Assembly: GCA_002869845.2 (NCBI GenBank)
Contig: NEWS02000008.1
Span: 213,828-277,827, forward strand
DNA from: Nitrospira sp. CG24B
Lineage (GTDB): Bacteria > Nitrospirota > Nitrospiria > Nitrospirales > Nitrospiraceae
Length of the DNA: 64,000 bases
Reading direction: 5' to 3'
Shown here: in pieces, positions 1-8,493 of the stretch
Layout: every line of letters starts with the position of its first letter
Numbering within the stretch: the stretch's first letter is position 1
Program-made: the position numbers and the translations under genes
The notes under the pieces: model-generated
The model's input: only the letters and a program-made list of their open reading frames with translations
What the model was told of the DNA's origin: nothing
Databases searched by the model: none

Positions 1-445
1 CGCCGCAGCGGAAATACTCACGCCATTTCCCTTTACGAATGTCTTGCCGGAGCACGCGGTGGGCCAAGAAGAGCAGCAACTGCCGTTCCCACGCCAGTCC
101 GGTACCCTCGGATAGCGACGTACCGGGTGTGAATGAATAAAGCTGAAGGTTATCGGTGTTGCTGGCGCTCCACGCCAGTTGCGTAATCCTTCGTAGGGAA
201 GGAGGCGCGTTGGGAGCGAGCTTCGTCCGGTTCTGGTCGGCGATTTCGGAATTCGAACAGAGATAGACCACGACCAACTCTCGGCCCCGGCGGCGCCGAA
301 TGAGCTCTTCGATCACGCCGCGCGCAACAACAGTCTTGCCGAGGCCGACTTCATCAGCGAGAAGAAAGCGCCGTGATCCACCGGTGTCCGTCAAGCGCTC
401 GCAGATTGTCTCGACCGCCGCGCTTTGAAACTCCGCGAGTTTCAC
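1..445 (-). CDS. SNF2/DEAD-like helicase, N-terminal part (cut by window edge)
   Basis: Only about the first 148 residues are in the window. The start is a GTG one base after the stop of the PLD-like gene, so the two are translationally coupled. Residues 31-38 read DEVGLGKT, the Walker A form typical of SNF2-type superfamily 2 helicases, preceded by an FQ..AVE motif like the Q-motif region. The rest of the ATPase core lies outside the window. Together with the two genes upstream it forms a likely defence cassette in which the helicase would translocate on nucleic acid. The family call is good; the exact subfamily cannot be fixed from this fragment. Confidence 0.8.
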   Translation of the reverse strand, partial: MKLAEFQSAAVETICERLTDTGGSRRFLLADEVGLGKTVVARGVIEELIRRRRGRELVVVYLCSNSEIADQNRTKLAPNAPPSLRRITQLAWSASNTDNLQLYSFTPGTSLSEGTGLAWERQLLLFLAHRVLRQDIRKGKWREYFRCG

Positions 446-446
446 G

Positions 447-2237
447 CTAGACACCGGCGCTTTCCTCTTTGAGCGATTCCTGGAACACCGTCCAGAACTC
501 GCGGAATGCGCTCATGTTCGCAGCATCGCCGCAAGCGGCCAAGACGGCCTCGACCTCATGAACTCGGCTAGGATCCGCCGTGCACGCTTCAAGGATCCGC
601 TCGATAGTCGCCCGCCTCAGCAGCGGCTCACCGGCCTGCGCACCTGCGGAGTGCCGGTCGCCCGAGGAGCGCGACGTTCCGCCAGGCAGGCCGGCGAGGA
701 CGTCCAGAAGCAGGCTGCGAGCATCAACTCCCTCGAGAAGACGAGCGTTCACAGCTTTGTCCCGGTCGTCTGCGTCCCGGGCGCCGAGGTTCAGCTCGAA
801 CTGGACGACGAACGGCAGCTCGATGTCCTTGTGGTGTTCATTCGAGATGACGATGTAGGCGAAAGCGGCGACGTCCTCAAGGGCAATTCCCGGGAAGACC
901 GCACCCGAGCCGTAGACCAGACGGTAGTCGGCCCGTATCGCCTGATCCCGCTGGAGGAGCGGAATAATCTCGGCGCACATACCGGCAGGCCATCCCTGAG
1001 CACCCGCAGTGGACGGCGCGAGCAACCTCAAAGTCTTCTTGGTCGAGTCGTATTCACCGCGAATCTGGTCCGCGCGCAGGAGGCGCTTGAAGTTCTCCAG
1101 GCGCTTGGTGATCTCCTTTTCCTGGTCGGCGACGTCGGGCTGCCGCTCGTACCTCTCGATCCATGGTTGCAGCTGATCCTTGGCAGGTGAGACAAAGGCC
1201 TTCACGACTGCATCGATGCCGAGGCCTGGCCTGATCGACACCATCGCTTCACAGTTGACATTCGAACCACAGCCCCAGCCAGGGCCCGTGGCGTTGGCAG
1301 AGCCAATCAAGGTCTCGGACTCCCCCTCGGATTCCCACGCCAGCAGCTTGGCGTGAAGATCCAGCGACGGCACGTCTTCGTCGGCATCAGCCGAGATGAC
1401 GAAGACTCGTGCGCTTGCCAAGCGGGCGTAAGCCTCGTCGGATAATTGGTCGAGCTCGTCTTGCGTGCTGACGAGAGTCAGCTCGTCCGTCCGATCGCAC
1501 AGCCGCTTGAGAAAATCCGCGCGTAGAAATGGTGAAATCAGGAGGGCGCGCGACATAGCCCGTGGCAGCCTATTCATCAGCACCCGGTCTGCCGGCCACT
1601 GCCAATCGAATCTCAAGCCTTTGGCAGCCTCCCGAGGCGCAGCGAACTCGACGCTCTTGAGTTCTTCAATCAACTTCCACAGGGCTCTTGGCAGATCGCG
1701 GGAGGCCGCCACTTTCCGGCAGAAGGCAGATACCTCGGAGCCGAATTTCTGCGTGCCGGCTCGCCGCGTACCTTCGAATATCGCGCCGAGTTCCCAACAA
1801 CCAGAATTCGTCACGTTTCTGCTTGCCGTGAGCAAACGATAGATGGGCTCGACGCTGTGATGTTCTGGGCGTGCCACTGGGTCGAAGCGCAGCGCCCACA
1901 CCTTCGGATGGAACGCACCACTCTCCATGGTCTTCGGCCGCAGTAACCGGTCGTAGAGGGCGAACAGCCTGTTGGTCGTCGCTGGTGGGTGAAGGCTTCC
2001 CCCGTTGACGTAGACCCTGAGGCGAGACCGCAGCCGCGCGACGGTCATCAACACTGCCGGAGCATTGTTCAGAGGCTCTTCCACGTCTGCCCCAACAAAA
2101 GCCAAGAGCACTGCAGTGAACAGCTCAAAGTCGAGGCTATACGTCGTGCCAATGCACGCGCCCAGTACATATCCAGGCGGTGGGCGTAGCGCATCGGTAA
2201 AGGCGCTTCTCTGGCGCGTTACATCGAGAACGCTCAT
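447..2237 (-). CDS. Phospholipase D-like protein of a putative defence cassette
   Basis: A 596-residue protein with two PLD-type motifs. The first is H110-P-K112 followed by D119 and a S139-R-N segment. The second is H295-A-K297 followed by IGSAN (311-315). Paired HxK motifs form the active site of PLD-family nucleases and lipases. In helicase-linked loci (DISARM DrmC, Mokosh) such proteins are nucleases or effectors, so nuclease activity is inferred here. No signal peptide or membrane segment is evident, so it is probably cytoplasmic. The ATG overlaps the stop of the DUF6361 gene (ATGA) and the helicase starts one base after its stop. Function within the cassette is not established. Confidence 0.75.
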   Translation of the reverse strand: MSVLDVTRQRSAFTDALRPPPGYVLGACIGTTYSLDFELFTAVLLAFVGADVEEPLNNAPAVLMTVARLRSRLRVYVNGGSLHPPATTNRLFALYDRLLRPKTMESGAFHPKVWALRFDPVARPEHHSVEPIYRLLTASRNVTNSGCWELGAIFEGTRRAGTQKFGSEVSAFCRKVAASRDLPRALWKLIEELKSVEFAAPREAAKGLRFDWQWPADRVLMNRLPRAMSRALLISPFLRADFLKRLCDRTDELTLVSTQDELDQLSDEAYARLASARVFVISADADEDVPSLDLHAKLLAWESEGESETLIGSANATGPGWGCGSNVNCEAMVSIRPGLGIDAVVKAFVSPAKDQLQPWIERYERQPDVADQEKEITKRLENFKRLLRADQIRGEYDSTKKTLRLLAPSTAGAQGWPAGMCAEIIPLLQRDQAIRADYRLVYGSGAVFPGIALEDVAAFAYIVISNEHHKDIELPFVVQFELNLGARDADDRDKAVNARLLEGVDARSLLLDVLAGLPGGTSRSSGDRHSAGAQAGEPLLRRATIERILEACTADPSRVHEVEAVLAACGDAANMSAFREFWTVFQESLKEESAGV

Positions 2238-3460
2238 TGGCCACGCTCCATGCCGTCGAGGATCTCGGAGACAAACCGCGAGCCGATGCTATGTCGGTAG
2301 TCAAACTGGTAGACACCTTCGCTCACCCGAGCGGGCTTCCACTGCTTCAGGTGCTTCTCATATTTGAGGCGCGACTTGGCGGGTTTGACTCGCCGCTCTC
2401 GCTCTCGGACCAAATCCCTCGCCGTCTTGTCGCTCAGGAGAGCTTCCGCGGTCGACGCAGCGACACACCTCTCAAGCCAGCCATCGATGAACCACCTATC
2501 GCCTCGATTTCCTGGGCGCAATGCGGATGCCACAGTTGGCACAGCCACAAACTCGCTCGTGCTCCAGTTCTTCAGAGGGCCTCTGGCCTCAGCCCACCAT
2601 TGCTCGAAGACCGGTTGCACTGCGTTCGTCGCCTTCCGGATCCCCAGTTTGTCCTGTTCTTCGATCAAGAGAGCGTAGTACTGGAACGTTGCGCCTCGTA
2701 CAAGGAGGCTCATGTTTCTGGCGTGCCCGAGCCAGACTGCGAGTTCCGGCGAGGGCTTCGGGCAATCCCACGGCCACTGAATGCCAACGAGGCGGTGCGC
2801 GAGCATGTGCGACAACAGTGAATCGGGAAATCTCGAGGTGAACCGCTTGTGCAGATCCTGGGCCTCCGCCTTCGTGAGCTTGAATGTTTCTCCTGACTTC
2901 ACCTGCCCTTCTGAATCCAGGAACCTTGCCGGCGGAAGATCAGTGGCCCAATACTGCACACCTTCAGGCCCCTGTCCCGTCTTGTCGTCGTCCTGATAGC
3001 CTCGACGACTGCGCCGGATGTCGTCGAACTGCTCCTGATACGCGCCTTCGGAGAGGCTCGATGTCAACATTCCAAGCTTGCGCAGTCCGCTCCAGTAGAT
3101 GAGCGAAGGGAACTGCCTAAGGTTAATACCGGCTTCCCGACCGATGACACCCACTGTTTCCTTGGCGGCGAGAACGTCCCTCAGCTCATCCTGTCGCTGC
3201 ATTGCGAAGTGAGCAACGTGGCTCGCACGAACGCCTTCGCGTTCGAGCAGCCTGTAGATTCCAGCGACGAAGTAAAAATATCGAGCGGATCGCATCAGCG
3301 TGGTGGTCGCCGGATGCAATAGGTCAGAAAAGCGCCCCAGAAGAGCGAGGAAACCAAGCTCGTCGATAACGCCTTCTTCTTGAAGCGATCGAATAAAATC
3401 GCGCGCTTGCGAGAGATCGTCAGCGCGAAAGTCAAGCCAAGTCACTGTATCGTGCTTCAT
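2234..3460 (-). CDS. DUF6361 family protein
   Basis: A 408-residue protein whose N-terminus (WLDF at 9-12, a DELGF segment near 34-38, then a RSARYFYFV segment near 57-65) matches my memory of the uncharacterised DUF6361 family. The remainder is mixed alpha/beta with no catalytic motif I recognise and no membrane segment. It is the first gene of the cassette, starting one base after the stop of the broken HD gene and overlapping the PLD-like gene by four bases. Placement beside a helicase and a PLD-like protein suggests it is a sensor or scaffold in a defence module, but this is context only. Confidence 0.7.
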   Translation of the reverse strand: MKHDTVTWLDFRADDLSQARDFIRSLQEEGVIDELGFLALLGRFSDLLHPATTTLMRSARYFYFVAGIYRLLEREGVRASHVAHFAMQRQDELRDVLAAKETVGVIGREAGINLRQFPSLIYWSGLRKLGMLTSSLSEGAYQEQFDDIRRSRRGYQDDDKTGQGPEGVQYWATDLPPARFLDSEGQVKSGETFKLTKAEAQDLHKRFTSRFPDSLLSHMLAHRLVGIQWPWDCPKPSPELAVWLGHARNMSLLVRGATFQYYALLIEEQDKLGIRKATNAVQPVFEQWWAEARGPLKNWSTSEFVAVPTVASALRPGNRGDRWFIDGWLERCVAASTAEALLSDKTARDLVRERERRVKPAKSRLKYEKHLKQWKPARVSEGVYQFDYRHSIGSRFVSEILDGMERGQ

Positions 3461-3461
3461 G

Positions 3462-3848
3462 TCAGACTTCGCAGACCGCTGCGGCTACAAGTTTCACCGA
3501 CGGTGACGCCGCGCGAAGATGATGGAGATATCGCTCTTTTCGTTCCCTCCAAGGTGGCTTGAGCTGCACATCTGTATCCGTGCAGCCATCAATGATCGCG
3601 GCGACGCGCTCGCCGAATTGTGCCCGGATCATCTCCCATGTGGGCCGACCACCCTGATCTTCTATGGTATCGTGGAACAATCCTGCGATCGCTTCATCCT
3701 GATCTCCACCATGCGTGATGACGAGACTCGCCACTGCCAACAGGTGGGCGATATAAGGGATTTCCGTCCCTTTCCTTGTTTGGGTGGCATGAAGCCGTGC
3801 TGTAAAGGTCAGGGCATCTTCGAAGCGTTGAGATAAACCCGAACTCAT
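3462..3848 (-). pseudogene. SpoT/RelA-like HD-domain protein, 3' truncated
   Basis: The N-terminal part of a small stand-alone HD hydrolase related to the (p)ppGpp hydrolase domain of SpoT. It has TRKGTEIPYIAHL and the HD...ED motif (FHDTIED), then a conserved CTD segment. ATG at 3848 is chosen over 3869 because GGAGG precedes it by 10 bases. Family members normally run on through a DKLHNAR motif that supplies a metal-ligand Asp. Here the frame passes from VAAA into four unrelated residues and stops, about 50-60 residues early. The break coincides with the start of the DUF6361 cassette, so this looks like a gene cut by insertion and probably inactive. Its promoter may now serve the cassette. 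Confidence 0.7.
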
Positions 3849-4134
3849 GTACACCGATCCTCCCACCATGTGGTAATTCGCTTCTTCTGCTAAGTAATAC
3901 TCTATGGTTTAGTTGGTCAGCGAGAAACTAAGCTCTAATTTGCCATAGGGTTCGCAATACAAAAAGCTTCTGGCAGAAATGCACTCACCGAATACGGTGA
4001 CAGGTGGGACAAGATTCAATTCTTATTACCGATCGGGAGTTGTTATTTCCCATCTGTCATTCCGTTGGCATCCTGGTATCTCATCCCTTCCTACGGTACA
4101 GTGATAGGGTTTATATCCGCTTTGGAAGAACGAT

Positions 4135-4497
4135 ATGCACCCCGTGCTCCGACAAGCCTATAAGGCTGAAATGACGGCGGCGGTCAGCCGGTACGACACC
4201 GGAGACCTCCAACTCGCATTTTCACATCTTGAACGGGCCCACATCTTAGGACAATCATTTTCGGTTGCCCATGCGCGGACACACTGGTGGATGCTGAAGG
4301 TTGGTTGGAGGCGCCGAGATTTCGTAGAAATTGCCGGTCAACTGCCTCGGATCCTGGGAGCTCTGCTGTTTTCACGAATTTGGGTGCCGATAGGCAATAC
4401 TGGCGGGGCACGAGTGCCACCATTCAAATCCATGCCGATTCCTGAAGATCTGCAGGCGTTACTGGATAAATATGGGCGAGATGCCAAAACGGTATAA
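4135..4497 (+). CDS. DUF3703 domain protein
   Basis: A 120-residue soluble protein with the DUF3703 pattern: a TPR-like N-terminal helix pair containing FSHLERAHILGQ (about 29-40), then RTHWWMLKVGWRRRD, a VPIGNTGGA segment and the closing MPIPEDL. Function of the family is unknown; members often lie near metal-resistance genes, but none is seen beside this one. The 5' region (3870-4134) is AT-richer than its surroundings, with no convincing -35/-10 pair. Its stop is 23 bases from the convergent permease stop. Confidence 0.8.
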   Translation: MHPVLRQAYKAEMTAAVSRYDTGDLQLAFSHLERAHILGQSFSVAHARTHWWMLKVGWRRRDFVEIAGQLPRILGALLFSRIWVPIGNTGGARVPPFKSMPIPEDLQALLDKYGRDAKTV

Positions 4498-4520
4498 CGA
4501 ATCGAGGTGAGCCTCTGCAG

Positions 4521-7190
4521 CTATTCTTCCCGGAGCCCCTCCACCACCGGTTGTCGTGCCGCCCACCGGGCCGGGAAGTAGCCCGCCACCAAGGTGGCAA
4601 CCGCCGCGAGAGCCACGGCCTGGGCCAGTGCGCCGACTGGAACAATCATCTGAATCGTCCACCCGAATGATTGCTTGTTGATGACCTTAATCAGGAGCAG
4701 CGACAGCAGGCCGCCACCAATCAGACCCAAGGCAATCCCCACTACGCCGAGGTAGGCCGCCTCCCATAACACGAGCTGTTGAATTTGCTGCGGGCTGCCG
4801 CCGATGGCCCGTAGGGTCGCAAACTCCCGGCGGCGTTCGAGGACAGACGTGACCAGCGTATTGACGATCCCCAGCATGGCAATCACGATTGCAATGGCCT
4901 CCAACACGTAGGTCAGCAGAAATGTGCGATCGAAGATGTCGAGAATTTCTTTCCGTAACTCCGTATTGCTGATCACGAGCGGCGGAAGCCCGCCTCCGGC
5001 TGCGCCGCTCAGTTGTTGTATGATCCGTTCTCTCACACGATCGATACTTGATCCTGCGCTCATGTACACAGGGAATACCGTGACCAGATCATCATGCCAG
5101 AGCGACTGGTAGAGCGCCCGATCCATGAGCAGCTTCCCCCCGTCCGTCGAATAGTCATAAAACACGGCCACGATCGGGAATCGCGCGGGGCCGCTCGGCG
5201 TCAGAATCTCAAGCATCGATCCCTCTTCCACCCCGAGCCGATTCGCCAATACCTCAGAGACGAGGAGACCACGGGTATCGGCTGCCTGTACGAGCTGTTC
5301 TGAAGAATCACCCTGGCGGACAAGATACCGGCTCCATTGGGCATGTAATCGCAGATCTCGTGAGACGATAGCCACCCGTTGGCCGTTCACCTCTACCCGG
5401 ACATCGCGATAACTATCGACTGCAGCTACTTCAGGGATGGAAGACAAGACGGTCAACCATGTTAGCGGGAGACTCCGGCCGGCGCCTCCGATCTCCGTGC
5501 CCCGCAGCCAGAGCGACGGCGCCACGACCAGATCGGCCAAGACCGTATCGGTGACCCAGAGTTCGACCGTATGTCGAAAACTTCGCACCATAACCAGCAC
5601 GCCGATCATAATTGCCAATCCCACCATCAAGGCAGAGACGGTCACTCCGTTTCGGCCTGGACTGCGCGAGGCATGCTCCACGGCAATCCCCCTCATGACT
5701 CCCCCTGCTCCCGCTGCGCGTCCCACATAGTGTCGCGGACGCCGCCATCCAGTGACACAGATCGGGGCCAGACAAGCAAGACCGGCCAGCAGACAGAGCG
5801 TCGCCGCGTACCCCATGACAGGAACCCCATTGATGGGGCCTGGCAGACTCAAGAGCCCTGCAACGGCAAGCAAACTCAGTCCCATGATGGCGAGCATCCC
5901 CACTCGTAGCTGCTGGCTCGCTTCATAGTCACCAGGAGCCAACGCTCGTACCGTCGCGGTGCGGCTGGCATCCAGGCTTGGACCAACGGCACCAATCATG
6001 GACATGACGCACCCAATCATAATGCCTTCGAGCATCATGCTCCAGAATTGGCCGCTCTGGAATAGCCCTCCTTCGCCGGCCCCGACTGGAGCATAGAGAT
6101 CCGAAATCGTTTGACTGAGCAGGGCCACCAGCTCTTGCGCGAGCACCATTCCGGTTGTACTTCCGGCGATTCCTCCCAACAATCCAAAGAACCCGGCTTC
6201 CATCAAAAACAATACTGCCACCCGAGACTGAGTCATCCCAATGGCTCGATAGATTCCGATTTCTCGTCTCCTCTGGGCCACGGCGAATGCCATCGTGTTG
6301 TAGATCAGGAACATCCCAACTAACAGGCCAACCCAGCTCAACACCGTCAGATTGAGACGGAAGGCGCGCACCATTTGCTCAACCTGCCTCGTCCTGTTGG
6401 CCGGCCGTTCCACCGTCAAATAGGGAGGCAGAACAGCCCGTAGATCCTGTGCGACCTCGTCGACGGTCCTTTGTTCATTGGTCACGACATCAATTCGATC
6501 CAACTTCCCAACCATCCCGAACGTAATTTGTGCCGCAGCGATATCCATCACGGCCATGCGTTCCCATGATGAAGGTCGATCTGACCCATTTCGAAGAATC
6601 CCGGTAACCCGACAGGTGAGACGCCTGGACCCCAGTAGAAGATCAACTTGGTCATCGACCGACAGATTCCACTCCGTGGCCAATTGGGCTCCCAAGAATA
6701 CCGCCTGTGGCTGGATCATCCCCATCAACTGACTTTCCGTTGACGGCTGGCTCATGTGGAACCCTCGTGTATTAGATTCGGCCAGAAGATCCAACCCCAC
6801 CACTTGCACCGCTTGGTCGCCGTGCTCTCCCCTCATGCGAACGGCCGTCTGTAGAATCACCGGCGATGCAGACGTCACGCCGGCGATGGTTCTGACCTGT
6901 CTAATGACCTGTTCATCAAGCCCAGTCTCCCCTCCTGACACTTCCAAGGTCGTGGGACCAGCCACCGTCAGGACCGCCTCTTCAAAGGACCTCAGCACGT
7001 CGATGTTGGCAGTCCGCACGGCGACGGAGGCCGACACGCCGAGCGCCACTCCGACAATCGTCAGCAGCGTGCGTAACGGCCATTGCCGGACATGCGCGGT
7101 AAGAAGAAGGAGTAAGACCCTTACAAAGGCAGGCATTGAACGTGAGATAAGCTTTCTGCTGGGAAACGTCTCATCGGTTCCGATGTACAT
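4521..7190 (-). CDS. ABC transporter permease with two FtsX domains (LolC/E or YbbP type)
   Basis: An 889-residue inner-membrane protein. One membrane helix lies near residues 22-50, then a large periplasmic MacB-PCD-like region to about 270, then membrane helices with an FtsX domain. The pattern repeats, with a second periplasmic part around 560-750 and a final FtsX domain. This is the fused two-FtsX architecture of exporters that extract lipids or lipoproteins from the inner membrane. The cytoplasmic coupling segment with RRREIGIYRAIGM is clear. ATG at 7136 (19 residues in, directly before the first helix) is an alternative start; neither start has a strong ribosome site. The matching ATPase is probably the gene at 8490-9188. 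Confidence 0.85.
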   Translation of the reverse strand: MYIGTDETFPSRKLISRSMPAFVRVLLLLLTAHVRQWPLRTLLTIVGVALGVSASVAVRTANIDVLRSFEEAVLTVAGPTTLEVSGGETGLDEQVIRQVRTIAGVTSASPVILQTAVRMRGEHGDQAVQVVGLDLLAESNTRGFHMSQPSTESQLMGMIQPQAVFLGAQLATEWNLSVDDQVDLLLGSRRLTCRVTGILRNGSDRPSSWERMAVMDIAAAQITFGMVGKLDRIDVVTNEQRTVDEVAQDLRAVLPPYLTVERPANRTRQVEQMVRAFRLNLTVLSWVGLLVGMFLIYNTMAFAVAQRRREIGIYRAIGMTQSRVAVLFLMEAGFFGLLGGIAGSTTGMVLAQELVALLSQTISDLYAPVGAGEGGLFQSGQFWSMMLEGIMIGCVMSMIGAVGPSLDASRTATVRALAPGDYEASQQLRVGMLAIMGLSLLAVAGLLSLPGPINGVPVMGYAATLCLLAGLACLAPICVTGWRRPRHYVGRAAGAGGVMRGIAVEHASRSPGRNGVTVSALMVGLAIMIGVLVMVRSFRHTVELWVTDTVLADLVVAPSLWLRGTEIGGAGRSLPLTWLTVLSSIPEVAAVDSYRDVRVEVNGQRVAIVSRDLRLHAQWSRYLVRQGDSSEQLVQAADTRGLLVSEVLANRLGVEEGSMLEILTPSGPARFPIVAVFYDYSTDGGKLLMDRALYQSLWHDDLVTVFPVYMSAGSSIDRVRERIIQQLSGAAGGGLPPLVISNTELRKEILDIFDRTFLLTYVLEAIAIVIAMLGIVNTLVTSVLERRREFATLRAIGGSPQQIQQLVLWEAAYLGVVGIALGLIGGGLLSLLLIKVINKQSFGWTIQMIVPVGALAQAVALAAVATLVAGYFPARWAARQPVVEGLREE

Positions 7191-7222
7191 ATCCGCGTGC
7201 TCGGCACAAATCAGTCATTTCG

Positions 7223-7251
7223 TTTACACGTATCCGGTCGTTTGCTAGACT
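7223..7251 (+). promoter_or_regulatory. sigma70-type promoter for the LuxR-type gene
   Basis: TTTACA (7223-7228), 17-base spacer, TAGACT (7246-7251), followed by GAGGAGG 4 bases before the ATG at 7280. It faces away from the divergent permease gene. Confidence 0.5.
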
Positions 7252-7279
7252 GACCTCAGATTTTTCCAGAGGAGGACAG

Positions 7280-7561
7280 ATGGCCAGAAGCAAACACATC
7301 ACCACCGCACGCCCGCTCCATCGGGTGGGACACCGTTCCAAACCTTCTCTGCATATTACGCCCCGTCAACGCGAGATTCTTCGATTGGTCGCGCTGGGCC
7401 ATACCAATCGTGAGATCGGCGCGACGCTGGACATCAGCGTTCGGACGGTCGAAGTCCATCGTTTCAACTTGATGCGCCGACTCAATGTTCGGAACGTCGC
7501 CCAGCTCCTGCGTCAGGCGCTGCAACAAAACTTGCTTCCTCGCAACTTCGGCATGAAATAG
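7280..7561 (+). CDS. Stand-alone LuxR/GerE-type helix-turn-helix regulator
   Basis: A 93-residue protein that is almost only a LuxR-type DNA-binding domain: ITPRQREILRLVALGHTN, then IGATLDISVRTVEVH (recognition helix) and RRLNVRN. There is no receiver, PAS or autoinducer domain, so if regulated it must be through abundance or a partner. A GAGGAGG ribosome site precedes the ATG. It runs opposite to its neighbours, converging with pyrD (2-base gap) and diverging from the FtsX permease, so regulation of the permease is plausible but unproven. Confidence 0.85.
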   Translation: MARSKHITTARPLHRVGHRSKPSLHITPRQREILRLVALGHTNREIGATLDISVRTVEVHRFNLMRRLNVRNVAQLLRQALQQNLLPRNFGMK

Positions 7562-7563
7562 GC

Positions 7564-8493
7564 TCATAATTCCTTGAGCCGTCCCTGACATTCCACAATC
7601 GACTGGTATCCTTTTCTCGTCAAAACCGCAGTCAATTCCGCTTCCAGTCGTCCGAATACATCCAACCCTTCCTCCACCAACACCGTCCCGATTTGAACTG
7701 CCGACGCACCGCACAGGAAATGTTCGAACACATCCATCCCCTCAACGATTCCTCCGGTTCCGATGATCGGCATCTTCCCATCAAACAACTTATAGAAGGC
7801 GCGAACGTTCGCCAAGGCTACGGGCTTGATCAGTCGCCCGCCCAACCCGCCAAATCCACCTTTCGGTTTAATGACGACGGCTTCGCGTTCCGGATCCACA
7901 ACCAGGCCATTGCCCACCGAATTGATCATATTGAGAAAGTCGACTCCGCAACGCCCAAGGACCTTCCCCATGGCCTCATGGTGGGCCGGATCGAAGTACG
8001 GTGGCAACTTCACGCCCATCGGAACCGTGATGAGAGGCCGAACCTTTTTGAGCACGCGCTCAGACGTTTCCGGGTCGTACCCAATTTGGGGCTTCCCTGG
8101 AATATTCGGGCAAGAGAGATTGACCTCAATGAGATCCGGCTTGGCTGCATTGATCGCTTCCGCGATGGTCGGAAAATCTTCCTCCCCGAGTCCGGCCACG
8201 CTGGCGATCACGGGCTTCCCAAACCGCTTGAGGTGAGGGATCAACTCGGCATAGGCTCGAAAGCCGAGGTTGGGAAGACCCATTGAGTTGATCGATCCTC
8301 CAGGAAATCCATAGTACCGTGGCGTGGGGTTGCCTTGGCGCGACTCAATGGTCATCGACTTCGTGACGATCGCGCCCGCGCCGGATTTCCCCAGAGCCTC
8401 AAGTTCGTCCCGTGTGACGCAGAGCGCTCCCGACGCATTCATGAAACAGCTGGGAAAGGTGACGCCCGCAATCGTTGTAGAAAGATCGATCAC
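7564..8493 (-). CDS. pyrD: Dihydroorotate dehydrogenase, class 1A-like
   Basis: A 309-residue TIM-barrel flavoenzyme converting dihydroorotate to orotate in pyrimidine synthesis. Visible are NASGALC near the N-terminus, the conserved NLSCPNIPGKPQ loop (about 126-137) carrying the class 1 catalytic Cys, INSVGNG, and the FMN phosphate segment IGTGGIVEG. The Cys base and the PGKPQ sequence match soluble class 1A (fumarate-type) enzymes more than the membrane class 2 type. No pyrK electron-transfer subunit is nearby, which also fits 1A. The start overlaps the stop of the upstream ABC ATPase gene (ATGA), so the two are co-transcribed. Confidence 0.88.
   Translation of the reverse strand: MIDLSTTIAGVTFPSCFMNASGALCVTRDELEALGKSGAGAIVTKSMTIESRQGNPTPRYYGFPGGSINSMGLPNLGFRAYAELIPHLKRFGKPVIASVAGLGEEDFPTIAEAINAAKPDLIEVNLSCPNIPGKPQIGYDPETSERVLKKVRPLITVPMGVKLPPYFDPAHHEAMGKVLGRCGVDFLNMINSVGNGLVVDPEREAVVIKPKGGFGGLGGRLIKPVALANVRAFYKLFDGKMPIIGTGGIVEGMDVFEHFLCGASAVQIGTVLVEEGLDVFGRLEAELTAVLTRKGYQSIVECQGRLKEL

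Noticed and set aside
558-1190. 210-codon plus-strand ORF inside the PLD-like gene
   Set aside because: It lies antisense to a gene with clear PLD motifs and tight operon junctions; composition is Arg/Ser-rich shadow-like.
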